From Epiperipatus broadwayi (lineage: Eukaryota > Onychophora > Udeonychophora > Euonychophora > Peripatidae), in assembly GCA_028023455.1 (NCBI GenBank), contig JAQFVV010006197.1:19033254-19097253 (forward strand): a DNA stretch of 64,000 nt, written 5' to 3'. Both the position numbers and the translations under genes were made by a program. Below are positions 12,300 through 25,280 of this stretch, in pieces (the stretch's first letter is position 1; each line of letters starts with the position of its first letter). The notes beneath the pieces were generated by a model. It was given only the letters and a program-made list of their open reading frames with translations, was not told the origin of the DNA and did not search any database.

Positions 12300-13850
12300 A
12301 AGAATTATACATTTTTTTATTTATAAATATTAAAAATTATAGCAATGCTGATATAAGCTAATTTACAACAAGCAATCTTAGTATTAAATATCATACCCTG
12401 ACAGCAATTGCTTTAATGTAAGTCAAACAGATGTATTTGCATGGATTATTAACTGGATTTCAAGATAGTTAAAACAGAAAGTTATTGTTGAAATGCATGT
12501 ATACTTTAAAGTATTTAGTCAATTTTGTAAAAAGCCTGGCAATCTATATTATGCATGATAACTGGAATTGACACCTCTTCAAATTTATTGTAACAAACCA
12601 TTTTGTTACAAAATTTCTATCTATATATACAAATTAAACTCTCAACAGGGTTTCAACAATGATTATTTTTTATTGCTAGTTAAAAATGAAAAGAAAATTA
12701 ATGTGAAAAAGTAACAATTTTTTCAATACATGTGTATGCATACACTGGATATAATTGACTGTTAACATTATCCTGTTTCCCTGACAATATTTGCCATTGA
12801 TATATCATCCAACAAATTCTTCATCCATATTTCCTCCATTTCATGGACCATCCATTAACCTTTTCATAGGATATTCAACAAATCTTCATTTCAATTGGTT
12901 TTACCATATTTATTATTCTGTTACTTCTTATTCTATTCTGTTATTCCCAATATATTTGTTTCTAGATTCTTTCTTTCATTTACTCCATTTCTTCATCATT
13001 TGATATTCAAAAATTTTATGACTTATCATCATCAAACTATATCAATGAAAGTTGCCTTTTGTTTTAAGCACAAAAACAAGAAAATATTTTTCAAAAAGAA
13101 ATCGGACTACTAGATAGTATTTCAAGTCCTTTTGATTTATTTATATATTTTAAACTATTTTCTGATTTCTGTTATTCTGAATAATATTAATTTAATCATT
13201 CTCCAGTTCTATTCATTAGAATGTAGTAGATAAACCACTATTACTTTAAATATAAATAATTATAAGCTTCAACTTTATGGTTTATCTGACCAATGCAGAA
13301 TATCTTCAGACTTTATTCTCCAGTTAACATAGGTTAAATATTCATTTACTGACAATTACCGATCTGAATTTAAAAATAAATTCGGTGTTTGCTTAGAAAT
13401 TCCCAAGTACTTAAATAAAACTTCCAAACTTTATTCAAATTTGAAAGTCAAGTCATTTACATGGGAGATGAAAACTTTAATCCCTACATTAAAAATTATT
13501 TTACCTAAATTTATTTTAAACTTTTTTCCATTTATTCCTACAGTTATGACTGCAATTGCAGAAGATTTAAATAAACCCCACTTTGTCAGCAATTTGTCCA
13601 AATTTGGCATTATAAAAAAATGTCTTTTGAGGTAGTGGAAAATGTTTTTGGGTAAAATATAACTGTTGTATGCTTTCTCAATCTTATAAATTTCTACATG
13701 GCAACATTTTATTGATAATAATATAAACATTTTTTTTTAATATTTGAAATGTTTTTTTCATAGCTTTAGCTATAGATATTGTGAATACATTAGCAACAGA
13801 TTTATTGCAACTTAATATAAACTTTAAGTAGCTTTTACTCATTAAACTGC
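12300..13850. other. AT-rich DNA with a pyrimidine-biased stretch
   Basis: Mostly unassignable. The part at about 12785-13010 is strongly C+T biased on the plus strand, so the minus strand is purine-rich in the way LINE coding strands are elsewhere in this window. I could not match its minus-strand frames to a LINE block with confidence. Overlapping small frames here (12791-13113, 13431-13730) look like composition artefacts. Confidence 0.4.
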
Positions 13851-13859
13851 ACCATTTAT

Positions 13860-14290
13860 TATTTAATTATTTGCATGTACTTCCATTCTAATACTCTAAG
13901 GTACATTCATTATGATAATAATCCTTTTATTGTTCCACCATCAAATTTTTTAAGTATTTATAAATTTTTATAATGAATTAAATCATCTCATAATGTAATT
14001 AAGCAATAGTCATTTATGCTTTGAGATTTAATCTGATAAAATATCCACTCTTTCATTTTCTTTGCTTTTCCAGTCCCACTATTCAAGAGTACCAATACTT
14101 TTCCTATCCTTTTTAAGTGTCTAACTTTCACATCCACAGAAAGTGACAGAAATGGCCATAACTTGAACAATTTTGACATGATCCTACAACTAAAAAGTAT
14201 TTCCATGTTTCTCAGTGCAACTCTGTCCAGTGCTAGCGACAGTAATACAAATGTTTTATTCCTGAAGCATGAATATTAATTTCTTATTCC
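13860..14290 (-). pseudogene. RTE/BovB-like LINE C-terminal remnant
   Basis: On the minus strand the segment reads VQVMAISVTFCGCESWTLKK in one frame, matching the conserved RTE/BovB block after the reverse transcriptase in which a VMxYGCESWT motif is followed by a helix ending in E.W.W. The helix is visible as IGTLE-stop-WDW, and further on LLLNYIMR fits the Q-Y-F-G-H-L-M-R region. Stops and frameshifts show it is dead. Only about 400 bp are preserved. The hAT element at 14698 lies upstream of it on this strand. Confidence 0.62.
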
Positions 14291-14689
14291 TTGATCAGAT
14301 TTAATTATCACTATGTTTATATCACTGACTTCTTCAAGTTTGAATTTTTACATTCACTCTTACTAAAAATAAAATTTGTTGTTGCTGATAATCTGATCAA
14401 CTTTCATTAAAAATTTTGTACTTGATAATGCTTAACTTTTTAGTTTTTCATAAATTAAATTGATTTTATCTATTTTTAAACAAAGTGATATGTAATTTCA
14501 TATTATAATCTAAAAATGGATAAATCATATAATAAAAAAAAAATGACAATTTTGTTCAAATTTAAATAATTAAAGAAAATATTATTAAATCATTGATAAC
14601 TTTATATAACAATAATTTTCTACATCTTTATGTCAAATAGATGATGTGATAAAATTCTAGCAAAACATTCCCTATTTATTATTCCATTT

Positions 14690-15030
14690 ATCCAGCTCAG
14701 GGGTCCCCAACTTTTTTGCACTTAAGAGCACATTCCATAATACTGGCCAGGAGGCGGGCACCATTTATTGTTTCAATGTAAATTTATAGTTGGATACTGT
14801 TAATAATACACAATGTACAAAAAAATATTTATTTCAAAAATAAAGTATAATATGCCCTACAATTTGATTACAATATAATACAATAATTTATAAGAAATTT
14901 TAAAAATTAAATTTATTTGTATCAGATAAATAATTTTTTATTGTATTCAGATAGCGGCGGGCACTACATAAAATGGTCTGTGGGTGCCATGGTTCCCACA
15001 GACATAGGGTTGGGAACCCCTGATCCAGCT
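14690..15030. mobile_element. hAT-type MITE, 325 bp, with 8-bp target duplication
   Basis: The element spans 14698-15022. It opens with CAGGGGTCCCCAAC and closes with GTTGGGAACCCCTG, near-perfect 14-bp terminal inverted repeats of hAT superfamily type. It is bordered by the perfect 8-bp direct repeat atccagct at 14690-14697 and 15023-15030, the size expected for hAT. Subterminal GGCGGGCAC motifs occur near both ends (about 14752 and 14955), and a TCTGTGGG...CCCACAGA hairpin sits just inside the right end. The interior is AT-rich and has no transposase frame, so the copy is non-autonomous and would have been moved by a related hAT enzyme. The exact target duplication suggests a fairly recent insertion, although the rest of the flanks is old. 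Confidence 0.93.
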
Positions 15031-15159
15031 CATATATAAATGTCTAGTTTTCTACTCTCAGATAATGCTAAGAATTAACATTTTTTCCAAAGAACTATCA
15101 GTCTTCATAATAACATCCACAACATAATGTTTTGCCTTGGTAAGACTGAGACTAGTTCT

Positions 15160-15440
15160 TTGCGCTATCTAATTCAATCATTTTTTTTCTTCCATTTTTA
15201 TGTGAAATCCAACTTTTACAACTATACATTAAAACAGACTTAATTATTTCTCTCTCTCTCTCTCTTTTGAATGCTATAAAAATCTAAGATGTTTCAATTT
15301 TTCTTTACATAACCAATAAAGAAGTGTCATGTGCATAGTGTAAATTGCTAATTTTTCAGGAGCATTACATTTGATGTTAATTCTTTTAATTAAATTTCTA
15401 TTCTGCTTAATTTGATGCAGTAATAGGATAACAATCTTCA
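15160..15440 (-). pseudogene. LINE C-terminal scrap
   Basis: The minus strand encodes SVLMYSCKSWISHKN followed by KKMIELD, which fits the YGCESW block and following helix of RTE-like LINEs. Upstream on the same strand, to about 15440, codons remain purine-rich with LLYWLCKEKLKHL, but I cannot align them. Since the same conserved block is also present at about 14150, this is a separate copy and not the other half of the 13860 remnant. A (TC)8 microsatellite at 15249-15264 interrupts it. Confidence 0.5.
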
Positions 15441-17790
15441 GAATTCAAGACCAGAAATCATGGTCCAGTGCTGTTGTTTCTGATACTCAGACTTATTAAA
15501 TTTCAAGAAATAAAAACATTCAATTATTACCATAATAAATATAATTGACACATCAAAAATTCTCGTTACAAGCAATACTAAACATTTTCCCACAGTTATA
15601 TATATATATTCGATGGCTAATTAATCAAAAATATTGAGTCAATTCATTCACATTTTATTGGTGAGCTTTTGAAAATTTGGTATGACATAAAACTGCTAAT
15701 GGATCAACCAGAAGCCCAAATATGTTAATTATCTACATTTATGTACACATCTATAAATATGAAGTAATGCGTAATTTAATTCATTTGTTGTATCTGTAAT
15801 ATAGAATTTAATCTGTATAAAATAGGAAACAGGTCTATATATACCGATCCAATTAGCCATTTATTTGTTGGTTAATAAATGGATCTCTAATGATTTTTAA
15901 TAGAATGTTTTAATAAAGACTTGGTTTAATTTCGATTATTCAAATGAAAGTCAATGAGCTGATCATAAAATAAAATTAATAGGGATATTATGATGCAGCT
16001 CTCATTTCTGGGTAGAAACATTTGCCTTTTTATTTGAATTGAATACATGATTCACCATAATCTTTTACTTTAAGGCATATTTATATAAACATATACATAT
16101 ATACTTTGATTAATTTTATTTTTATGTGAAAATAATAAAATCATACAAAACTTTTCAGCTATTCCGAATTTCACTTGAATCAACTTGATTTGTTATATTT
16201 CAAAACTCTCTAATAAAGCATTTTAATAAAGTAGTTAAAGCATTAGCAAATTCCCAATCTTGTAACCATCTATTAGCTGAAGAATAGAAATGTAATGATT
16301 TTCTGAACAAATTCTCATAATCACTAGAAATGATGGCAAATTATTTCCCTTCCCTCCCACAATACCATCACTCATACTCATAAATTTTTTTTTAACTAAA
16401 TCTCAACATTCATAAAATAAAGTATTTGTCTGTTATTTAATAACTCAGGAACTAATAGATCAAATTTTCTTTAATAAAATAATGTTCAGAAAAGATTTTA
16501 GCTATTTAACCTTTTTATTTTATTAGCAGAAATGTTCTTAAGAGCTAAAATATGGGAACAATGTATAAAAAAATTTGGATTATAAAGATACTATTTTTTA
16601 CAACAGATTTCATTAAAGTTAACAACAGAATTATCAAGAAAAAACTGTGAAAAGCTTCGATTTTTCCTTTCTGACAATTTAGTCATCAACATTTGATCAA
16701 CACTGTTTGAAACAGGCAATATATGTTAAACATTATTATAATAATAAATAAATATAATTTGCTCAACAGCCATTCACAATCACTATGGCCAATCAAAATC
16801 CAAGAAGAAGAAAGAAGAAAAACAAATACAGGTTTTGCAATAATTATACAAACCAATCATAAACTACAGATAGGTTTACATATAGAAGATATAAAGTTCA
16901 TAATTATATTTATATGATATTTGAAATGCTTTTTTTTTAATTCTGCTACTACGAACTTTTCTCTCTAAAAGACTTATATACCTTGTCTAATTGTAATGAG
17001 CCTCAGCCATATCTTCTCAATAAAAGCAATCAACATTACTCTTTATAATATCTTGAGATATTTCTATAATGTAAGTGGATGCTGTCTGCACAAACCACAC
17101 TCAAGTTCATTTAAAATACTTTTTTAGGAATTCTTGTATTATTCATTTGTTTCATGTATGCAATACAAAACAAAAGATATTTTTTTATAACAGGGGAGTA
17201 TATAATAGCATATTCATCAAATTAAAGAATATATTGATTAGTCTTATTGTCTTGCAATCACGTTTAGAATTTTATGAAGTAATCTTTAATTTTTTTTTTA
17301 TGCTATATATTGACAAAGAATCCAAGTCATATTCCACTGCAATGAAATACCCTATCTTTCAATTTGTTAAAAACAGCAGCAGTCCATTGGACTTTATGTT
17401 GCAACTCGATATCTAAGAATGACTCTATTTAAAAAGCTATCAAAGTATTTAAATTGAATAACATTAACAATTTAATAATAGCTATAAGTGGCTGAAGATT
17501 TTACTTCTATCACTGATTGATAAATTTTTTGATCATTAAGTAGTAAAAATCAAACATTGTGTGTTGCACTTCCAAACATTAAGTATATTCTGTAAATCAC
17601 TTTTTGAATTGGCAAGAATAGCATAATCATCAACATACTGTAAATCCAAAAGTCAAAAAGATGAAGTTCTTATTTTTGTTTTTAATTGATTCAAATCAAA
17701 AAAAAATCTGTATCACATTTTAATAAGCTTTGATTAAATAAATAATTTCTTGTTAAATGCTTAAAAAAACAACAACATGGAAAAATCGGT
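15440..17790. other. AT-rich DNA, nothing assignable
   Basis: No recognised element. A 113-codon frame at 17075-17416 has no motif I recognise, contains T-rich low-complexity codons, and lacks convincing splice signals; I leave it unannotated. Confidence 0.45.
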
Positions 17791-17795
17791 TTTTT

Positions 17796-17831
17796 TCTGG
17801 AAAATGAAATTTAATGTTTTCATTTTCCAGA
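17796..17831. repeat. Perfect 14-bp hairpin
   Basis: Arms tctggaaaatgaaa (17796-17809) and tttcattttccaga (17818-17831) pair perfectly around an 8-nt loop. The flank to about 18010 is slightly less AT-rich than average. No known element is indicated. Confidence 0.7.
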
Positions 17832-18270
17832 AGGCTGAATCAGAGGATCAAATTACTCTAGCCCCATCTAGGCACAACAGTTATTTCAGATGTGAACTTA
17901 TAACAACAGTAAAAGTCATTTGCATTGATTTAAACAAAAATTAATTTGTCTCATGGCAATTGTACATAGTGCACTGCCATGTTAATTGCTCTGAATAGTT
18001 TTATAGCTGGGTACACATTATATAAATAAAAAAATATTTTTCTTTTATTATACAGATATATCTAACTGATTTAAGAGTTAATATTATGTAATCTTAAATC
18101 TTTTACTGGTTATTTATTCAAAATATATTGTGATCTATTTTTATATAGAAATTGAAAATTGTTCCACAACATGTCCTGCAAGAATAGGTATATCATGTAC
18201 TTAGATCAAATAAAATCTTTTTTAAACATATAGCTTTTTTTCTTCATATTATATATGAATATACAAACAA

Positions 18271-18350
18271 TTGAAGTCTAAATTGGATCTTAAGAGACTG
18301 TAAAAGATCCAGAAAAAGACTTCATGTGAGATGGATTGTATGAGATAATG
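18271..18350 (+). pseudogene. RTE LINE fragment, about 80 bp
   Basis: The segment matches bases about 470-550 of this window in order and strand: a cttaa..GAGA(T/C)TGTAAAAGA block, then CCAGAAA.A..., then CATGTGAGATGGAT. It is a short scrap of the same RTE family, with indels relative to that copy. Confidence 0.7.
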
Positions 18351-21300
18351 GAGATTTTCAGTGATGAAAGAATCTATGAATCAATAAAACTGGATTAAAT
18401 GTAGGGTCCTTTATTCTGAAGTAGATTTATAATAGTTAAAAATGATAAATCATAGCATATACTCTAACAATAAACAATAATAAAAAAAACTATGCTTATA
18501 TTCCAATCTAAAAAAAAAAAAAAAATTTGAAAATATCCTGTAACAAAATAAATGTCTTATTATCAATACAGTTAGTACCAACCATAACAAATGACAATTA
18601 TAACAACTTCATTTAAGCTGTTAAAAAGCAGAATGTTTACTTTTGAAGACATCCTATACTATTATTATTACTATCAGATATCATTAAGGTGACATAGATT
18701 CCTACATAGAATAACAAAAGTTTGCCCTTCTGTCAGCAATTTAAAATATTTTGCCATTGACATGACTATGATAAACTGCCTCCATCATGATATACTGTTG
18801 TTATCCAAGATTATCAATATATCACATAGTGAGAGAATCTTCTACATATATCACTGATATTAATTTCATTTGAAATACTTTCATATCAATTATACATTTT
18901 AAATATTTATGACCATAAAATAAGTTGATCTATCCTATAACCGATAAATTCTAGATAACCACTCATAATTATTCATACAAAGTAGGGTTCAGTAAGGTAC
19001 ATTTTAAACACCAAACATATTAAATATGTTTTATAAGACAATCATATTAGCATCTAGAAATTTCAGAAACATATCATAAAAAACAAACAAATATAATCAG
19101 AAAGAAATTAAAATTATAAACATCCCAAAAAGTCAAGATTAGATCAAACATATATATATATTAGACCATTAATAAAGATGGGATTCCCCTTTATTGTTAG
19201 AAGGTGGTTGCCACGAAAACAGTTTGAAATTGTTGATTGTTATTGATATTGAGATTGTCTAAGTTTTGATTGGCTTTTAATGATTTCTTAGAAACCCATT
19301 TAGCCTTAAGCATTATTACACTTATTAAGATATATAAATAAACAAAATAATAGACTGATAAATAAATAAACAATATCCAAAGTAAAAGAAACACTGCAGT
19401 TTATAAAAAATATTAAAGATCTTCATAAGTTTAATAAAGTGCTTAAAAAAAAAAAAAAATTAAAGACAACCATAAAAATTGGCAAAATGATCACAAAATT
19501 ACTATTTATTTTAATAACCATTATACAAGGGGGAGCTTTTTCAAAACATAATTTTAACAATTCATTGTTTTGCAATTTTTGTGCATTAAGACTTAATTAA
19601 TGTTTTTATTTAATTAAATAAATGTATTTAATTTAAATGTTTAATTAGTTACAGAATTTTTAAAATTACAAAATTAAACAAAAAATGCATAGACTTCAAT
19701 TACTGATACATTCATTATTAGATAAAAACTAGAACAAAAGCTTTAAAAAATGAGGTCTGGATAACATATAGTATGCCCTAGATAGATTTGGTAATTACAA
19801 AAAGCAGAGACTCTAGAAGAATAAGAACATATTTTTATTTCCCTCTCTCATTGAATTATTTCTTTAATCCTTTAAACCCTTGTCATGAATCTGAAAGTAG
19901 CCACTCCCATCAATATTGGATTCCAGAGTTAATGACTATAATCATTTGGTGGGCTAAGTCTTCACAGTTCCTAGTGACTAGTCTTTGAAGTGTAACAGCT
20001 TGATAGTTTATATTGCAGAATGTTATTTATAAGTCTTACTGATCTAGATGTTTGTTCTTTTATTTTAAATATCTGCTGTTTATTTTTTTTTAAAAAAATA
20101 TTGTTTCAGATCAAACAAATAATTAAAAATATGCCAACTTTGTTATATAGACATATATTTTATATGCACACTACTTTTGTTCTGGACTTATCTAATGGCT
20201 GGTGCATATATATATTATTATTATTAAGGTGATTACATATTGGAATATTACTACAATTTATGAGTCATTGAACAGTTTAACCCAATGGTGATAATGTTGA
20301 ATACAAAAGCTAAAGGTTTCTTGATTGATTCCAATTGATATAAAATAAAAATCTCTGCTTGATCAAATAAATAAAACTAATATTTAGCTTATCACTTTAG
20401 TACTATAATATTGTATAACCTCCTAAGCAACTAATCATAAAATTTATTCATATTATTATGAGTATATATATAAAAATGTATATCTAAAACAGATTTATAC
20501 AGAAATCAAACTTATTAGACAAAAGAATTGTTATTTATTTTATTTAATATTATTAATTTCTCATCTTAATTTTTTTTATATATTAATACATCTTTAAAGT
20601 ATAAATAAATATTTTGCAGAGCCTATCAGGACGAGGGTTAATTCTTTCTACTAGAAATGTAATATTTGTTTCGCAAGAAATAAAAATCAATACTTTTTTT
20701 TTACAGTTATGCCACTATGTTATAAAGTTTTCTAAAACATTTATAAAATAATATTTTATAACGTATAAGAAACTTTTTCCAGGTTGTGCAACAAATACAA
20801 AATTATATATAGGCGTCTAAATAAAGTTTAAAAAGCTCATCAAAGCTTACAATGTAGCTTTAAATATTGAGATGTTGAAAAAAGATGTTACGGAGAATAG
20901 CAAGGTCAAATAGTTTATTATTGCTCGATTTAATACTCTGCAACTAATATTAGAAATTTGGTACACACAGGTATATAAAAGCTATAAATTTGGCTTTTTT
21001 AAAAATGTGTTTTGAATTGATATTACAAAATATAACTTAATTTTGATTGCAAGTGATTTTGAAGCCAAGAGAAAACAAAATATACTTTATTTGAAAATAC
21101 TTATGCATAAATTGGCTTTATTTATACACTTATAGCATTTTTACCAAAACAAAGTATCACATGGCTCTAGTTTACATTTATCATCTACACTAGCAGAAGT
21201 AATCAATAAACATTAAATAGTGATTGTTAACCAAATCTCTATAAAATATGTGCAACCCAGTACAATCTGTTAATAAAGGTAAACAGTTTGAAACTAATGT

Positions 21301-21430
21301 CTAGATCTGGTTAGAGTTGTTATTAACACATATTGACTAATCATTCTTACTATAAAGATGGCTATGAAGCAGAATGGATTATAGATACTTTAGTATTATT
21401 CTTATGCAGTTTTATTTAAATATCTGCCCT
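18350..21430. other. AT-rich DNA, nothing assignable
   Basis: No recognised coding region or transposon in about 3 kb. CpG is somewhat more frequent at 20610-20960 than in most of the window, but no gene is visible there. Small frames at 19197-19394, 19788-19988 and 20020-20232 carry no recognisable motifs. Confidence 0.45.
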
Positions 21431-21553
21431 GTGCAGTTTGACATAGTGATAGAGAGATAGACTTTGGAAATGAAAGTTCATGGACTGCTGCCTAGCTTTT
21501 CCATGTCCATGCTCAAAATTATTATGAGGTCCTGAGTAATAAACCATTCAATT
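21431..21553 (+). mobile_element. SINE family 2 copy
   Basis: Starts gtgcagttTGACATAGTGAT like the other family members and ends CATGCTCAAAATTATTATGA then gtcctgagtaataaaccatt. The ATGCTCAAA and GAGTAATAAAC landmarks are shared with the copy at 31753, and the TGCTCAAA block also with 54221 and 59621. Box A and box B regions are decayed. The family is defined here only by comparing copies within the window. Confidence 0.6.
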
Positions 21554-21618
21554 ACATAAGTTGAACTTGGAGTCAATCAAAGTGAAAAAAAAAAATAAAT
21601 TTCTGGATAAAGTTTTTG

Positions 21619-21848
21619 ATTTAATTGATGAAAATTAAATACATAAAAGATATATTCTTATTTGACAATTTTAAAAGATAATTCAGTTTTTTTTAAATAC
21701 ATTTTAGTAATCCATCTTATTGTTTTGGCTTTCATTTAATTGATGAAAATTAAATACATAAAAGATATATTCTTATTTGACAATTTTAAAAGATAATTCA
21801 GTTTTTTTAAAATACATTTTAGTAATCCATCTTATTGTTTTGGCTTTC
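21619..21848. repeat. Tandem duplication, 2 x 115 bp
   Basis: Unit 1 is 21619-21733 and unit 2 is 21734-21848. I could see one base difference (in the T/A run after ttcag) over 115 bp, so the duplication is recent compared with the other repeats here. The unit is plain AT-rich sequence with no motif. A flanking base differs at each edge, which fixes the boundaries to within a base or two. Confidence 0.93.
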
Positions 21849-22639
21849 CTTTAAAATGGTGCACGAATAAACAATCAATCAAATTTTTTTTAGTAAAAAT
21901 GAAACAGTTAATTTTTTTTAAGTAAACAAAGCTGATAATGAATGGTATTTATTTGAGAAGCAATACTCTAGTAGAATATCTTTGTAAATAGGTTATACAC
22001 AAAATGAATTTTTTTCTCTTCCCATCTATATATCTTTAAAAAAAAAAAAACAATTGAAACAATTAGCTTTTGAAACAAGTTTGTAGCTGAAAAAAATTTT
22101 TGTTTGTAGCATTACTATTATAATTCATAAAATTTGCCAATTAAAACTATTTTAAATCTTAAAAAAAAAAAAAAAAATCAAATGAAGGTCATATGACAAT
22201 CTGCTAATGATTATAAATCTTTTTCTTGAAACTATCACAATTAAACAACTTTCTGGGCAGTCATACAAAAACTATTAAGATTATAAAAATTATTTAAAAT
22301 TTGAATTTTTATAAAATTCTATAACAATCTTCTTAACAAATATGGTTAAATAAGTAATTGAATGAGTTGGGAGATCATATTAAGTTCAAGAATTAGATTC
22401 AGGTTTTGCCACTGCAATAAACAATGCACTGTTAATTGAGTGTTAATCATAATACTGACAATTGAATGTGAAAAGACAATTTACATCATCCTAAGAATCA
22501 AAACATTGGTGAGAAGCTATTTTGGGTGACCTAATAATAATAACAACAGAAATTAATACCTTCATTAACATTATAAATAGTTGCCAATCTATAGATAAAC
22601 TACAAAAAAACAACAACAAACATATTTGGCATGGCTTAT

Positions 22640-23210
22640 AGCAACAAAGCTGAGACAATGGATCCATATTGATCATGCTGGCTCTTTTGAGGAATATAAA
22701 TTTTTAGTAATGGTGGATGCTTACTCTCAATGGATAGAATATTGAATAGTAAGAAATATAAACATGGAAGAAACAATAAAGAAATTAAGAGAAATATTGT
22801 CATATCTAGATTTGCCCAAAACACAATTCTATCTGCCAATGACTCTGGATTTTACTTCTTATAAATTCATTCAATACTGAGTTGGGAAGAGATGGGGTAA
22901 ACAATTACTTGTGCTCCTTAAATATCCAAGGCCTGGTTTGGTGGAAAATATAATAGGTATATTAAGATGTTTAAATAAGGTCATTCTAATGGTGCATTCA
23001 ATAAACTGTGTTTCCTGTATTTTTACAACATTCAAGCCCAATAATAAAAACAGAAAAACCCTTGTTGAATTATTATTTGGAAAAAAAAAAAGCTTAGAAA
23101 TAAATTTTAAATGCTTCTTTTAAATAGAGACACTTAATAAACAAAAGGAATTTCAAGCAATGAAAAAATTTGGATCAGGGATAGATTGAGAAAAAAGTGA
23201 AGTTGTAACC
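22640..23210 (+). pseudogene. Ty3/gypsy-like integrase remnant
   Basis: One plus-strand frame, broken by stops, reads WIHIDHAGSFEEYKFLVMV, then DAYSQWIEY, then a helix EETIKKLREIL and DLPKTQF, then YPRPGLVENIIGILRCLNKV, then FKPNNKNRKTLVELLFGKK. This is the order of the integrase catalytic core and its C-terminal extension in Ty3/gypsy LTR retrotransposons. The first catalytic Asp (IDHAG) and the Glu (LVEN) are present; the DNG motif around the second Asp has decayed. RT and RNase H are not visible upstream. Weak similarity continues to about 23210 (LNKQKEFQAMKKFG). It is an inactive relic. Confidence 0.82.
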
Positions 23211-23749
23211 ATATTAAGATTTTCATTTCATTAATATTTATTTTATGCATATATATTTAAAAAAATGTATTTATTTTTTGGCATTAAATGTTATCTTGGC
23301 TACAAAAAAAACAAATAAAAAACAACAACATTGGCACCCCCAGAAACACAAAGAACCATGTTTCTTCAATGCAAATGTTGTTATAATGAGAATGACCATT
23401 TGTGATATCTTTCAACATTATTGCATTTTGCCATTTGTTGCCACTTATTTACGGGAATCGATATTTTCAATATTGATTTGCAATCTAAACAAAATACTGT
23501 TTAACTCTTTAATAAAATCAAAACTCTTCTGATATAGCCGCAATTTGTTCTGTTGGGTAAAAATAAACAAACAAATCTTTCCTCTTTAGAGATTATAATA
23601 TCTATTGTTTAATTTAATATATTTTATTGCCTATAATTATTAATGAAGTTTTTTAATTTTCATTAAAAACAAGAATTGTCTTAAGTTTTTTTTTTTTTCA
23701 ATTAAATTTGATTGTCTTTATTTTCAGTTTTAATTATAATTAAAGATTA

Positions 23750-24125
23750 ACCACACATAGTCTTAAGGTATCTACCTCCTAGTGCAACTATAACATATCC
23801 AATTGTCCTATATTGCGAACTATTGTGGATTCTAATCCAGATTAAGTAAAATTTGAACTCCCCCCTCCCGATTCTAATCAAGCTTAGTAGGTTTCTTTTA
23901 GATAGTTGGCACTCAGCTACTATCCATATTGCTTAATAAATGAGAATCTAACTAATATTAATAGAAAAACTACTCAAACACTCACCAAAAGGGGACTAAT
24001 ATGAGTATAAGTATGACTTCATCTTTCTTTATTTCTCTATAAAGGGCTGGTAAAAAGGCCTTTACCCTGAAATAGACAATCTTGAGTAAAGAGTGTTTCA
24101 CTTTTATCTATACAGTTTTAATATC
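23750..24125 (+). repeat. Possible decayed LTR downstream of the integrase
   Basis: About 550 bp after the integrase relic the sequence becomes less AT-rich. It includes a purine run caaaaggggact at about 23992, a CTATAAAGGGCTGG TATA-like box at about 24040 and a following GAGTGTTTCAC block. This could be an LTR with promoter and R/U5 region, but I see no terminal TG...CA pair or second LTR copy. It may equally be an unrelated sequence. Confidence 0.2.
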
Positions 24126-24164
24126 TATTGCTTTTATAACCAAATTAAAAAATCATGAAAAGTT

Positions 24165-25280
24165 TAAAGAAAACTTGCGATCAGAAAAGAACCCTGATCA
24201 ACCGTTATTTTCTGAACCGATTCAAAACAAATAGTTCTAAAAAAAGAAATTCTCTTAATTCCTTTCAATCTAAATTTTTTCCGCTTTACTTTGAATCTCT
24301 CGCAATCAGAAAGTGAACCCGGAAAAGTTCTCTCCAAGAGACTGCAAAAACGTTTGTTTATAATTAATAAACTATATGACTTAATTTTTATTATAAATGT
24401 ATTTCTGCTGAGATTCGGATTTTGATGCTTTCATATATTCTCGAAGCATTTATAATTATCTATATATATATACGCACCCCGTAATTAAATATTTTAAAAC
24501 TAAAATGGGAGCGGAAGGGAGTTTTTTTAGTTTTTATAAAATGTATATATTTTGATTACTGTTCCAAATTTATAATATTTAAATAAAAATTTAAAATAAT
24601 TCTTTAAAGATAATAAAAAGGTTCAATAAATAATAAGATCGAGTGCACTAAGTAAAAGTTGGTAAATATTGGACCAATTTAGAAATGATAAAAACTCTTT
24701 CAAAACAAGCTTTCCAAGGCCCGGAATGTAATTCAGAGCTCATCAGAGCAGATTATTTGATAAGATAAAATTATTCAGTTCTGGAGAAAGTGGTATTCTA
24801 ATTAGGTTATAAGTCCAACAGCATGGAAGAGCAGTTTGAAACATTCTATATTATAAAACTTTACGATCAGTCAGACAATAACGAAAACAATCTAACTTAT
24901 AATAAGAAAAACAAATATTTTATATAATAGAAAGGATTTTGAACATCAATTAAATGATTTAAATTGAAATTCATATATATAAGTGTATATTTACGAGTAT
25001 CTTGCTTGTTTAAAAAATGTATAATTTTAGATGATTTGAATAACAGATTTGTGGAAATTTTCTGCTTTTCTTTAAGATCGGATATTTAAAAATACTCAGT
25101 AGTTTGCTCTTTTCATCTAACTTTTAATATATATATATATAAGATGTTTATCTTCATATGAGTGGTTTCTTGATAGACCAAGTAATCTTTGATAATTCAA
25201 ATTGTGGAGTATGAGTACACCAGTTGCGATCATTTTTTCGAAACTGCGATTGTTTATTTTTATTTTGCTATCCAGGTACA
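24165..25280. promoter_or_regulatory. CpG-retaining patch, possible unmethylated region
   Basis: About a dozen CpG dinucleotides lie in 24170-24540, near the random expectation for the local G+C, and CpGs continue up to about 25260. By contrast I count one CpG in 32101-33100. Such a patch may mark an unmethylated regulatory region or young inserted DNA. No promoter motif, exon or conserved frame could be identified. A polypyrimidine tract ending at ccag (25271-25274) precedes about 23 open codons, but no donor follows. Confidence 0.3.
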
